Assembly: GCA_963576565.1 (NCBI GenBank)
Contig: OY755042.1
Span: forward strand, 98,884,185-98,948,184
Origin: Aspidapion aeneum
Lineage: Eukaryota > Arthropoda > Insecta > Coleoptera > Brentidae
Direction of reading: 5' to 3'
DNA length: 64,000 nucleotides
Position 1 is the stretch's first letter, and every line of letters starts with the position of its first letter. The translations under genes and the position numbers were made by a program. The notes beneath the pieces were generated by a model that saw only the letters and a list, made by a program, of their open reading frames with translations, did not search any database and had not been told where the DNA came from. Of the stretch, positions 1 through 11,209 are shown in pieces.

Positions 1-239
1 ATCTAATCAAAAAACAGTTTATTTTAATTTGGAAACATTTTATTTTAGTAGGTATAAATTACGAATTTTTTTGAAGTATTTATCATAACATTAACCTCAC
101 TTTGTAATATATCATTTAAAAATAAGTTGTCTTATCCTTAATAAAGAATAAAGGCACATTTTTTTCTGAAAATCTTAGTTAGAAAATATTTAAATATGCA
201 AGAGAAACTAATTATTTCAGTTATTTTTGAAAATAAGTT

Positions 240-690
240 TATATTAGTACGCCCCTGAAGCCTTAAATATGGCAACAACCCGACATTTTAATAAAGTTTT
301 AAAAGAAAATGTTATATTCTACAATAAAGTATACTACATATTTTTTCCTAAAAAGTGTAGTTTTTGAGAACATTTTGAAAAACCTATAATAAACATGTTT
401 TTTCTAAATAATCCCAATTTACGTACGCCACTGAAGAGATACTTGCTTTTCCTAATCTTATTGACCAATACATCGTTGGAAAGGAAATTTTATTCTCCAC
501 AAAAAACTGTTCTTTGCAATTTTTGATAAAAATGTTAGTTTTCGAGAAAATTGCATGAAACTGAACAAAAAAACAGGTTTTTGGGGGTTTGGGGAGGATT
601 TTCTTCATCCCTGTCGATTTTTCGAGTTGGCAACAGAGATATTCGGATTCAGCGGGGTCAAATTAGGGGGAAATGGTCTGTTGCCAAAAA
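240..690 (-). repeat. Interspersed repeat family R1, copy 1 (reverse)
   Basis: Read on the minus strand, this stretch matches 22995-23490 on the plus strand block by block. Shared blocks are a CCCCCTA..T run next to CTGAATCC, a stretch around CTCGAAAACTAAC, a GGATTATTTAGAAAAAA block, and a TTATTATAGGTTTT block. Similarity is patchy, with indels. No coding motif is recognised. It is an old interspersed repeat of unknown class; the ends are approximate. Confidence 0.6.
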
Positions 691-1502
691 GTAATATGAT
701 TTGCTTATAGACCGAAAACGGAAAGCCTTTTAAAATAATATGCTCTGACTAAAACAATTAAAATGTGAATTCAAATCGTTCGAACGTAAAAACTGACAAA
801 AAATAAAATTACACAACAAAAACAAAAAATGTTTAATGTGATTTCCTAAAAACCGTCTCATAACGGGACAATCTCGAGAAATACGAGACGTCTGGCAACC
901 CTGGGCTTGTGATGTCAACAAAGTGGAAGATCGTGACCGTTTGTTTTGATAGCCCTATAGATAGGAGTATTAATAAGCCGTCAAATGTTTACACAAAATT
1001 TAGAATTTTATTCAAACGTAGGTGGTAAGGTTTTATTTTGAGCGACTCTCACTAAAATATCATTTTTCTAAGGCTTATAAACTTTCTTATCCCGTCGGCC
1101 TATCAATTTTTAATGAAGCCTCCTTCGTTAAAATTGCGTTTATCCGCGATTCCAAGCGAACAAGGAAATTTCATTTAAAGCGACTTTAATTTAGCATTAA
1201 TTATCTAATTTAGAGTGGCCTCGTTTTTCCTCGGCAATGGCGATGGATGCGACTCCTCGCGGCGTCGCATAACGGAAAATTTTAGAAAATAGCTGGTCAA
1301 AGTCTCTTATTTTAAAGAGTGAAAAATGTATTTTCATTTTATTACAAATACATATCCCGGGTTTATAGCTCATCACAATCTGTCAAATAAATGTCACTAT
1401 TTTTGCGCTACATTTAAAAATTTCGTTTTTACAAAAAAAACAAATGAATATAACAATTATTTCCTAGCAAAAAATATCATATGAAATTTTTGATAAAACA
1501 TT
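691..1502. other. AT-rich spacer, no gene seen
   Basis: I see no coding motif, RNA gene or clear repeat here. It contains poly-T and poly-A runs and a slightly more GC-rich patch near 1210-1275. Confidence 0.5.
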
Positions 1503-2305
1503 TACACCAGTATTTACTAAAGAGTCTACAGTGCTAAGTGCTACAATCCTAGCTCTACCAGTCTAGATTTTGGTTGAAGTTGAACTTATTTTTCCCGTGA
1601 ATGTAGCTTTTAAAATTTATATAAATTATTCATAAATACCTTGAGATATGGGTCATCTTTTTTCGTTATAACAAAGACATTATTTCCACATAAAGGTTAG
1701 ATATAGATAAAACGAATATAATATTTTATTTGAAAAATGGTAGCCATACTGAAACCTCCAAATGTCACTAGGAGATGTCCATTAAAAACGGTGTAAAGTC
1801 AGTGTCAGGTATCCGCTATATTTTACATGTTAATTTTTTAGACAAGTAAGTGATGATTAAACCGATGTTCAATTGTTTTGGTGGATGTGTAATTGAAAGT
1901 GGATTCTAATATATCTTGTGCTTTTTACAATATTTAAATATTGATACATATTTAATAAGGTAATCTACAGCCATAGTTTTAAGTTATTTATGTATTGTTT
2001 AGCTCTGAAATTTTTTGTATTTAAGTTTTTTTATCAATCATAGATTATTTCTATTGTTTTCGAACTTTAAACCACCCCTCAGGGGTGGTAATACAATTTG
2101 GGACTATTTTTAACGGGAATCCTACGGCTGCACGGACTAAATTTTCGATTCGTTGGAAATTTTTTATGTGGTTAGTTTGAATTTATATGAGGTGCACATA
2201 AGGGTAAACCGAATCCCTGCAGTTATTTGACCTGTGAGTATTAAAAAAATACACTTAAACCGGTCGGTATCAAGTCTACAGACTTGATACTTAAACCCGG
2301 TTTAA
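1503..2305 (+). repeat. Interspersed repeat family R2, copy A, with palindromic 3' end
   Basis: This ~800 bp unit begins at TACACCAGTATTTACTAAAG and recurs at 19549-20328 (same orientation) and 5709-6478 (reverse). Near its far end is a two-part palindrome: TTAAACCGG (2255-2263) pairs with CCGGTTTAA (2297-2305), and inside that GTATCAAGTCT (2267-2277) pairs with AGACTTGATAC (2280-2290). An internal perfect hairpin, ACCACCCCT/AGGGGTGGT, lies at 2071-2089. No protein is encoded. A non-autonomous transposon is likely; the class is not clear, because terminal inverted repeats are not obvious. Confidence 0.75.
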
Positions 2306-3421
2306 AATGCTAAGTTTTAAGTTCTTAGTAAATAATGGTGTTAGTTTTTGTCCCAACAAATAAAAATAAACTAAGTTTAAATAAAAAAATACCAAAAGGT
2401 TGACTAAGTATAAATTCCTTAAAAATATTCCAAATTTAAAATAAAATTCTCGTTTCGAGTGCGGCATCGTACTGATATCTAAACACCAGAAAAAATGCCC
2501 AGTGTATTACTAAATAAAATTAATCAAGAGATAAAAAGTTATGGGCCTTTAAATACCGGCTGTCAGAATAGAAAAATCGACTTTTAAAAGCCTTGAATTT
2601 CAACATGGCGGTAATTTATTAACATATTCTTAAATTTAATTCAAAAGCTCTATTGAATGAGTTACAATTTATAAAAAACTGTAAAAAACATTATACTCGT
2701 AATGCAGAACAAATTTGTTGCAGTTTCAATAATAAATATTGACATAGTAAAAACTCCCGAAAGAGGATAATTTTAAAAAATTTTAAATTTCAAACGAGCA
2801 AAAGTTATTTATAAATTTTTGAACTTTTTACATTCCTCCAAATTTTTACGTTACATGAAATTTTGATTATTTTATTTTTTTTTTGTTTGGTGGCAAACAT
2901 TTTTTTGTTATAAATTATACTAAACGAAATAAAAAGGCCAACTAAATTTAGTTTAAGTAAATACCCTAAGAACTCGCTTTCATTTTAATTCACGTTATAT
3001 AAGTTAAATAATTTCTCAAGACAAAGGCTTAAACTACATAAAAAGTCGTAGAAACCTAAGAATTTCTTATAAAAATACCCAAACTCACTATTATAACTTT
3101 ATAAAAAGCAAACCGATTCAAACAAAAAAATATCCCTAAAGATAGCCGAATACCTTTTTTTGAATTAAGATTGAAAAGTACCTAAATTTCCCAAATAGAT
3201 ATTATGGACTTTTGGCCATCCATTCTCTTAAATTTCCCTAAGTTCGGTCGTTGCGAGGCACTAATTAACGTTTTAAAGACGATGCGATGCGACATCAAGT
3301 TTTTTATGGAATGTCCAATCCTAGGCAAAGTTATCATTAGGTAGTCGCATTAGCGTTGCGTTAACTAACACTTCGTAAAAAATGCAACCTTTTACAACTT
3401 AAAATTAAAGACAACACACAA
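2306..3421. other. AT-rich spacer, no gene seen
   Basis: No coding motif or RNA gene is visible. The sequence is very AT-rich with many short A and T runs. Confidence 0.5.
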
Positions 3422-3994
3422 TAGGGTGCTTTGTGTCAGGTTTTTTGCCAGTCTGTTCCCTTGCATTTATTCTGCGCGGACGCAGCAGAGCTCTGACACG
3501 CTTGGCGTGACCTTTTTTTCTATAGTAATGGAGATTACGGTCACTAAATTTTCAGCGCCATCGATTTTTTCCAATCTGTCACCCTTACCTTTATTCTGTG
3601 CAGGCGAAGCACCGCTCTGCCATGCTGTTATCTAAAGAATAAAAAACAATCAAAAGAAAATAAACTTTCTACCCTATAAATCTCCTATCACAGAATCACA
3701 CATCACCATAATTTGATTGGCTTGATACGCAATACAGTTGGTTTTTGGTGGATAGCTCTCTAACGGTAAAGGTAATCGTTATTCGGTTCTAATTAGCTCT
3801 AGTCGCTACCTTCAATAAAGATAACAGCAAGACAGAGCGCTGCTGTGCCCTCGCGAAATAAAGGTAAGGATAACAGACTGGCAAAAAACTGACCAAAAGC
3901 ACTCTAATAAAGATGACAGCATAACAGATAAAGATAAGGGTAACAGACTAGCAAAAAACCTGATCAAAAGCACTTTAATATTGGTCATTTGTTT
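3422..3994. mobile_element. Fold-back MITE with ~190 bp inverted arms
   Basis: The left arm (about 3422-3635) and right arm (about 3820-3994) are imperfect inverted copies. Both carry AGTGCTTT/GGTGCTTT, CAGGTTTTTTGC and CAGTCTGTT blocks followed by a GCGC-rich patch and a CTGTTATC block. A single arm recurs at 58498-58582. The left arm also contains an internal duplication of the CAATCTGT..CCTTACCTTTATT segment. No transposase is present, so it would need an autonomous partner. Short open frames inside are chance products of the arms. Confidence 0.7.
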
Positions 3995-5175
3995 GGTATC
4001 CTTTATATACATACCTAGGTACCCATATATAATAATAATAAAACCTGACCTTATTTTTAAATCGGCAGTATTTTGATAGATTTACGTATCAACAGCAAGC
4101 TGCATTTTTTCAAAATTCGGCTTTTGTGTATAACCGAACCGAACCGGATTTATTAGTGTCTGTTTTTATTAAATTGAATGAAAATTAGTGACTTTATTTT
4201 TAGATTTGACTTTGGTATGTCAATTTTGGAAGGTCAGCTGTCAGTTTTCTTTGTAAATCTGTCAGAATAAAGCCGACTCTAAAACAAACTCAGGCTTTAT
4301 TCCAATAAGTCCCTATTAACTGCTGGAACGTATTTTTAAAAACAAAATAAGTTAAAATTGGAGCCATTTAAACAAACGAAAACCAATATTTCTAACGAAA
4401 GATATTTTTAAAACCACCGCAATGTGGAGTAAAGGGCGGTTTTTTATAAATATTTAAAAGGTTTTAAATTTATGACCCAAAATTGTTAGAGAATAGATAG
4501 AATATGAATACCAATAAATTGATTAATGTCTTTATGGGGGACTTTAAAATATATCAATTGCTGTGTTAAATTTAAAAAAAAAATATTTGTATAATGTAAT
4601 AAAACCATTAATAGAAAATGACTGCATATTAGATTCAAACGAACCCCAACGTATGCTTGGAGAAATTAAGGCTACTGTTTATAGTTTCCGCGCTCTCAGC
4701 GCCATCTTTTTTCTAAGTTTTAAAACACCCATGGTTATTTATTTACTGGAAATAAAGATTATACGCCTTATTTCAAGTAAGGACAAGGCCCACGCCACCG
4801 GGATCCCCCATTGCCTAGTTTTATGTAGATTTTATACACAACATTGTTTTTCGTTTCAAAATTGAGAAATATGATTTCTTTTCACGACCGTTTTATTTAA
4901 AAAATCCGATAACCAAACCTTAATCGATCCATTGGTTTTTAAGATACTAGCAGTTTTGTGGTTAGTCTAAAAGGGCCTGAAATATAGCGGTCCACTCTTT
5001 TTCGGATCCCTTCGGGTTCCCAAATACAAACCACTTTTTAAAACTCCGAAGTACCTATAGTTTTTTGAGACCCCTTCGGGGCCCTCAGCAATCGCTTACT
5101 GTCAATCTTGAAAGAAAAAAAAAGAAAACAATACTAAAGTGCTGTGCACCTTCATATTAACCATTCCTTTACCTT
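3995..5175. other. AT-rich spacer, no recognised gene
   Basis: The longest open frame is 100 codons (4563-4865, +), with a low-complexity start and no recognised motif, so I do not call it. Two CCCTTCGGG-type short inverted motifs occur near 5006 and 5071. Confidence 0.5.
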
Positions 5176-5193
5176 TATATATATATATCTTTA

Positions 5194-5236
<43 letters not shown>
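5176..5236. repeat. (TA)n microsatellite
   Basis: A long alternating TA tract is interrupted once by CTTTACC. It is likely to be length-variable between individuals. Confidence 0.95.
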
Positions 5237-5238
<2 letters not shown>

Positions 5239-5708
5239 GAAAACAAGAAACTTGAAGATTGCCTACTAATTAAATACTTTTTATTTAAATGGGCACTCCG
5301 GGTGACGTCATTTCCCGCGTTTCAACAACTGGCTCTGATTGGTCAGTTACCAGGTAACCTATCCTCTATAGACCTTGGTCTATAGGTATCATTTATATTT
5401 TGCTCTAACGATCAGTTTGATTAATTAAAAAGGCAAATTAAATAATTATCTATGGGATAAATTAATCACGGAAATTGAGTGCTGCGTCTAGTCGTTAGGT
5501 GGCGCGGAAGTAGTCACTAATAGATTTTACGTGCACCGTTTTCCAGGTTCACGTATCTTTTAAATGTAGGGTAAGCCTGGGTATAAGGATCGCTAAATAG
5601 TTTTTCATCAATTTCAATCAAGGACTCTGTGCAAGTTTTACTTTAATTAGGTTTGTGATTTTCGGGATCTTATTACCAGTATTTATAAGACCTTAGACCA
5701 CTTTAGAC
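5237..5708. other. Spacer, no gene seen
   Basis: No gene is seen. A small inverted motif, ATAGACC/GGTCTAT, lies near 5367-5385. Confidence 0.5.
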
Positions 5709-6478
5709 CGGGTTTAAGTATCAAGTCTATAGACTTAGTACCGACCGGTTTCGGTGTATTTTTTTAATACTCACAGGTCAAATAACTGCAAAGATTTGGT
5801 TCAATATGATAGTAAGTATTTCCCAGTGATTTTCATCAAATATAAATTCAAATTAACTTTAGCAATAAAGTAAAATCCCATAAAAATTTTGTAACGATAT
5901 GTCATTTTTTGGTAATCTGGTTTGTGCAGTCATAGGATTTTCTTTAAAAATAGTACACCGATTTTATTGAACATCTTCTAGAGACGTTTGGAGGTTTAAA
6001 TATAGCTGCCATTTTTACACCAAAATAATGTATTTTTTTATTTATTTTTTGAAATTTTTTTGCGGACATAATGTTTTTGTTACAACGAAAAAGATGACCC
6101 ATATCGCAAGGGATTTATGAACAATTTATATAAATTTTAAAAAAATTGTATTTACGGGAAAAATAAGTTAAACCTTTAACCAAAATCTAGACTTCTGCCG
6201 TGCAAAGCAGAAACCTAGTAAGTCAAAAACTAGTGTTTTGGGAAATAGAGTTTGAAGTTTATTTAACTACATACATACTAACTACATACTTTCTTGTTTT
6301 TCAAGATAGCCACATTCTAGAGAGACTGGCTAGCGCCGTTTTTTACGGCGATTTCAATGATATAAAAATCTCATTTTCGAGTAAGTCGAGTTACTAGGTT
6401 TTTGCTTTGCACAGCAGATTTGTAGATCTAGCATTGTAGCTCTTGGCACTGTAGACTCTTTAGTAAATACTGGTGTAT
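5709..6478 (-). repeat. Repeat family R2, copy B (reverse), interrupted by a MITE
   Basis: This is the reverse orientation of copy A. It starts at the palindromic end (GGTTTAAGTATCAAGTC.. at 5711) and ends at TACACCAGTATTTAC read on the minus strand (about 6478). It lacks the ~310 bp internal block carrying the ACCACCCCT hairpin that copies A and C keep. A separate 223 bp inverted-repeat element sits inside it at 6195-6417. Confidence 0.75.
6195..6417. mobile_element. Short MITE nested in R2 copy B
   Basis: The terminal inverted repeats are about 27 bp with two mismatches. The left begins CTGCCGTGCAAAGCAG and continues AAACCTAGTAA; the right is its reverse complement with CTGCTGTGCAAAGCA. 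Copies A and C of the host repeat lack this block, which supports a later insertion. No target duplication longer than 2-3 bp is obvious. The 65-codon frame inside is not a gene. Confidence 0.8.
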
Positions 6479-6810
6479 AAATTTTAAATCTGGGTTATTC
6501 AATGCCCTCGGTCAAGAAAAAATTATATTAAGCTTCTTAACTAGAGAATGCAGGAAGAGCGTTTACTTGGCACAAACTTAAGTGCCGATTCATTTCTCTT
6601 AGATAGTGCGTGACCCACCATGACAGAGCAAGTTAATGATATATTATGAATGACGTGATTGTATGCTCGTGTACCCGTGGGCCTCGGGCGCCCATCACAT
6701 GCAGGCGCCAGTTTTCGCATATTATCGGAAATGAAGAAACGCCTATCAAATGAAGGATTTATGGAATTAATGACAACGGACATTGGCGTCACGTCAAAGG
6801 GGGCCCTAAC
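6479..6810. other. Short spacer ending in the hAT-like target site
   Basis: This patch is more GC-rich than its surroundings and has overlapping open frames on both strands (6541-6822 minus, 93 codons; 6659-6877 plus, 72 codons). I recognise no family in either. Its last 8 bases, GCCCTAAC, are the left target duplication of the next element. Confidence 0.5.
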
Positions 6811-8444
6811 TAGGGTTGCCAACTTTTTAGTATATAGTATTTTTCAATATAAAACGAAAAAAATATTGTACACCTAAAAAGTATATAGTATTTCATGGGA
6901 AGAAAAAGCAAGGCATAATTTCTACTAATTTGTTTTTGCAAAAAGTCTATTTTTTATACCTCTTCCATCCAATTTTTTGTTTGACAGAAAAGTATCATAT
7001 TATTAATCGGTGGCGGCGCGTGGTTAAAAGCTTTGGGGGTGCACACCAAAAAAAAAGTAAAAATTGGGTGGGTCGTCATATCATATAATTTAGAGCAAAT
7101 AATTAAAAAATAGATATTTAGTTAGATATTAGTTACCTACCTATTATTATTGTAATTATAAATAAATATTAAATGTATCATACCTAGTTAAATTTAATTG
7201 CCTTTAAATATTGCACGCTAATGCTATCAGAATTAGAAACATCCACCATTGTCGTAAATACCAAATCGTCGAAATGAAAACAAACCGCCAGCGCCCGACC
7301 GATAATAGGATGTTGTCTAAGCGCACACTACTGAAAAGTGCGCGTGAGCTGCTCTAAAATGCAACGTGAACCGTGGGCGCGGGAGGCATCACGGGGGTGC
7401 GGGCGGCATCGAGGCTAGTTTTTGTATAAGCGCGGTGCCCAAGGTGGGTTCAGATTCTATGTACTGTAAAATTCTATTGGGACTATAGAATATAGTCCCA
7501 ATAGAACTATAGACTATATTTCGTAATTAGCATGCGACATAACATCCACGATGCATAGAATTTGGTTCCAGTAAATTACCGTAAAGAATTAGATTCGAAG
7601 TTGGTTTGAAAACGAATACAAACACATACATAACGGGTATTAATTTCTAGATAATATTCCAGTCTTTAGTGAATTCCTTTTGGGGTAATTATTAAATAAA
7701 TTAAGGAATGATCAAAGTTTAATATTTTTTTAAGTATAATTTGGAAGTGCACGTGCACATGTGCACCTATGGAGAAACCGCCACTGTTATTAATCACATG
7801 TAACATTTAAATTAACTTAGAACCAAAAGCTAATTTTTTATCAATGCTTGCTCTATTTCTTTTCTCCCGTCACTTCAATTTCATAATTGAAAAAAAATCT
7901 TTCTGTCAACGACGATGTTGCAGGGATATAGAGCAGGAATGAAGTCATTTTAAGAAAATTTGGTAAATTATTAAGGCATTTTTAAAAATATTCGGCCAAG
8001 TTCATCCATATTAATATTCATCCTTGCTCGTAAATTTAGAAGTGCTATAGTTATTTCGCAGTCATTAAACGAAACCTCTTGTTTAACGTTTAATTTTTGG
8101 ATTTTAAATAACCAATAATTACTTTCATCAAAATTAAACCACTTATTAAGATATTGGAGACATTTTTCAATGAACAGTAAATAATTCTTTTGTCACTGTC
8201 TATGCCGGATTTTGCTTCTAAGAAATGCAACGGTTTTTTGGTTTCATAACCAAAGAAAGAGTCTTAAGCTTAAACACATCAAAGAGATTTTCTGTGTCAA
8301 ACGGAGCGTTCAGTTATAGGCATATCAGTACGTTCAGACATTAAGGGATTTGTCTGATTTTCGTCTCGGCCTTGCAAAATATAAACCAAATCAAGATCCA
8401 AGTAAAATATAGTTTTTTTCGTACTATATCTTTTGACAACTCTA
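6811..8444. mobile_element. hAT-like non-autonomous transposon (outer)
   Basis: The left end reads TAGGGTTGCCAACTTTTT and the right end, on the minus strand, TAGAGTTGTCAAAAGATAT, giving imperfect terminal inverted repeats. The flanks are GCCCTAAC (6803-6810) and GCCCTAAT (8445-8452), an 8 bp duplication with one mismatch. An 8 bp duplication and this style of end are typical of hAT elements. No transposase-like protein is visible in the 1.6 kb, which includes a 0.78 kb nested element. A degraded deletion derivative is the simplest reading. Confidence 0.65.
7008..7786. mobile_element. hAT-like element nested inside the outer one
   Basis: The ends read CGGTGGCGG and, on the minus strand, CAGTGGCGG. 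They are flanked by perfect 8 bp duplications, TTATTAAT at 7000-7007 and 7787-7794. GGTGCAC motifs lie just inside both ends. The interior has an unusually GC-rich patch near 7280-7450 in an otherwise AT-rich neighbourhood. It has no coding capacity that I recognise. The intact duplication suggests it is younger than its host element. Confidence 0.75.
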
Positions 8445-8738
8445 GCCCTAATTAACCTAGATAATTTTTATAAAATCTTTTTTTTATGTATTCTTTTTTT
8501 TTCCGTTTTAATTGTAATTTTTTGGCTACAAGATACCTTGAGAAAACCGTACCACATTTGGATCTTACAAATGGCCCAGTGGCTGAAGAAGTATGTAGCA
8601 AAGTCCGCCTTCACAAGCTACTCAATCTCTTACGGCTTGGTTACCAGCTTGAATGAGGGGGTAGGACTAAATTATGCGTTTAACATTCGCCCAAGGGAGG
8701 GAATTCTTCAAATGTTTGCAGTATCCAAACTATGTACC

Positions 8739-8933
8739 CAGTGGCGCACGCAAAGCTGGGGCTTAGGGGCAGAAGCCCCCCCAGAGCCAGTGAATATTGA
8801 CCCCTAAAACATGATTTTTTTCCAAAAATCAAGATTAATATTTCTCCATCTGCGCTTAAGCCCCCCAGGATCTATCTCTGCGTTTCCATCTTTGCTCAAG
8901 CCCCCCCTGGATTAATTTCTGCGTACGCCTCTG
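8739..8933. mobile_element. Small TIR element, copy 1 (CAGTGGCGCACGCA)
   Basis: The terminal repeats are CAGTGGCGCACGCA on the left and TGCGTACGCCTCTG on the right. It shares internal blocks (GGGGCTTAGGGGC.GAAGCC, GCTCAAGC.CCCC, CCCCCCCTGGATT) with 58798-58963. The interior carries several repeats of a GCGCT.AAGC-CCCCC motif. It is a short non-autonomous element, possibly hAT-like from its ends. The flanks TATGTACC and TTGTACCA give at best an imperfect duplication. Confidence 0.7.
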
Positions 8934-8935
8934 TT

Positions 8936-9028
8936 GTACCAACGGGATTTGAATCCGTAATACAATAAGCAAGATTCAACGCTGACTTGTAGTCAGCTTA
9001 GTACCGCACTGGCTCACCGAGGCTACCT
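8936..9028 (-). repeat. tRNA-like sequence or SINE head
   Basis: On the minus strand there is an A-box-like GTGAGCCAGTGCGG, a perfect 5 bp stem with 7-base loop (GCTGA/TCAGC around CTACAAG), then a B-box-like GATTCAAATCCCG inside an ACGG/CCGT arm. The spacer between the anticodon-like stem and the T arm is ~24 nt, longer than in ordinary class I tRNAs, and no clean acceptor stem forms. The anticodon position would read ACA. A tRNA-derived SINE or tRNA pseudogene is more likely than a working tRNA. Confidence 0.5.
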
Positions 9029-9204
9029 ACACAATTAATTTAAAAGCGTTTCTGCTTTTTTTAACAACTATATACCTTGCTCGGTCTCTTTTTATCTTCA
9101 ACACCTTTCTTTTACTTTTTCACTTTCAAGACCGTTAACTTGACACTCGTGGGCCACCCGTTTTTAGGTCCTTTTCTGGGTCTATTATGATGTTTAGCTC
9201 TTCT

Positions 9205-9650
9205 ATCTATTTAGCCTTCTTCGATTTATCTTTGGATTTAGACCTCCCCCAATATATTATCATTCTTCTTTGTCTGTCGCCGTATTCATCCATCTAGTTG
9301 ACGCATGTTTCTTCAGATCGTCCGCCCATCTGATTGGGGGTCTTCCCCTACTTCTTTTATTTTCCCAAGGTCTTCAGTTTACAATAAATTTGTTCCATCG
9401 ATCGTCTTTCTGTCTCATATTATGACTGGCAAATTTCTATTTTAATTTTGCTACTGGCTCCTGAGACATTCCTTACTACTGTTGTATTTCCTATCCATTC
9501 ATTCCTTTTCTATCTGTTAGCTTTACATCTAACATTTGTCTTTCTATTTATCTTTGGGCTTTTGTTACCTTATCCATGTTTGATTTTGTAAGTGTCCAGG
9601 TCTCGGTAAGTACATGGAAGATACATTGGTTATACACTTTCGTTTTTAGG
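9205..9650 (-). pseudogene. RTE-like LINE 3' remnant
   Basis: The plus strand here is a diverged copy of about 43033-43470: TAGCCTTC.TCGAT, CGCATGTTTCTT, GGTCTTCCCCTACTTCTTTT and TTTGTTCCATCGAT blocks occur in the same order. That region encodes, on the minus strand, the C-terminal part of an RTE-type endonuclease-reverse transcriptase. Frames here are broken, with no usable ORF. The short TATCTATTTAG next to the 3' end resembles the TAGA-type tail of the other copy. Confidence 0.7.
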
Positions 9651-10023
9651 TATTGAGCATATTATTTGTGTCTTTATAAACCTTGGAATTACATGCGTCG
9701 GTTGGGGCAGAGACCCTAAGGGGCCCATATACTTTTAACATAAAACTGTCTTGGAAAAAATGATACCATAAAAAAAGCTTGAAATTGCACTGGAAGCACA
9801 TTTTAAGGAAAAAAAGAAAGGTGAACTTGTGGTGGTGAGATAAAATATAGAAGGATAAATTTATAGACAAATACTGAAACCAGTTTTGACATATGGTTTT
9901 CAGCTATACTAAAAGGATATAGTTGCACAGAAATGTGTAAATAAAGTATTAGAAACATTGTAAATGCACCTTGGTGCGTTCGAAATGGTGAGTTTCATCG
10001 GGACCATGGATATTTTGTCGGGA
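9651..10023. other. Spacer, no gene seen
   Basis: No motif is recognised. The 74-codon minus frame at 9646-9870 has no family features. Confidence 0.4.
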
Positions 10024-10288
10024 CCTAAAAACATATACGTAATATTCCAATACTCCCTATTTCCTATTTACACAATGGTTAGCGTTTGATGCAAACATTC
10101 AGAAATAAAGGTACGAAAAATGCACAGATACCAAATTTACATAGATAGGTACTATATGGAAATAATATGCATAGGTCTGTGAAAGCAACCAATCAGGTCT
10201 TTTTTGCTTAAAGACCCCAAGGCCCTCATGTTTGCATCATGAATGGGCAGTTACCGTGGGTATTGGAATATTATGTATATGCCTAAAA
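10024..10288. mobile_element. MITE with ~30 bp TIRs
   Basis: The left end around CATATACGTAATATTCCAAT (10030-10049) is mirrored by ATTGGAATATTATGTATATG (10262-10281). An inner pair, GATGCAAACATTC near 10090 and TTTGCATCATGAATG near 10231, extends the fold. The element is ~265 bp and non-coding. Confidence 0.75.
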
Positions 10289-11209
10289 ATCGAAAGTGTA
10301 GCATAGACTATAAAAAAGCTTGCTTAAAACCATGAAGATAGACAAGATCGATATGTGAATGCGGAAGTGATGGAGCTTCTAGTCTAGACAATACTATGCT
10401 TGTTCGAAAATTTAAAAAAATATTAAAAAATTGTGTGTGCTTAAGACCACACGGCAGAAGTGTAAACTTCAACAAAGCGAAATTAATAATACTGGCCTTC
10501 ATCTGCATCAGCATATCGCTCGCTGAATGTTCCTGTTACAGTTAGTCGACTTGAGCCGACTTTATCCGAATGAGCATTACATAGCCGAGCCTGACGGCTC
10601 AGTTCAATTCACTACCCACAAAAACTGCTAAACGCGCCTAAAGAAGTTTACACTTCAATAATGCTATAAACATAGAAAAATTGTGAGTTACACTTAAAGG
10701 AAAGCGGGAAGAACTGCTAAGTGATCTGTCCTAAATATGCTAAAACAAAAAATCTTATTGACCAGGTTGTAATACAAAAAATGCAGTGTTTTTAGCAAAT
10801 TAAAATAAAATAGATTACTTTAAAACTAGCAAAACGATTTACTTCAATTTTGAAAAATTTAAGCTAAAAAGTTTCCTCGGCTGTCTAATTAGTTTTTAAG
10901 ATTATTTGTATTAAGGATTTCTCGAACAATATGATTACCGCTAAACTATTCATTATATTCTTGAGAATTTCTTGTCTGATTAAAAAAGCGAGGCTTCCGG
11001 GTTAGGGCACTCCATTTAAGTACAAGAGAGATAAGTAAGAGGAAAGACAGGAGAGGAAAATCATCATTTTCCAATCGTAAATTCGATTTCGTTTTGATTT
11101 TCCGGTGGATGCGTTGTGCGTCGCGCCAAATTAAATAACTTTTCGTTCGTTCGATAGATGAGAGAAGCCTTTAGGGCCCCACAGGGGCACCAGACACACA
11201 AACACCCGC
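10289..11209. other. Spacer, no recognised gene
   Basis: No coding motif is recognised. A small inverted motif, GAGCCGA/GGCTCA, lies near 10550-10590. Confidence 0.45.

Noticed and set aside
4563..4865. 100-codon open frame
   Set aside because: Low-complexity start and no conserved motif; expected by chance in 64 kb of AT-rich DNA.
8433..8807. 124-codon open frame
   Set aside because: It starts inside the end of the hAT-like element and ends inside a separate small TIR element, so it crosses insertion boundaries.
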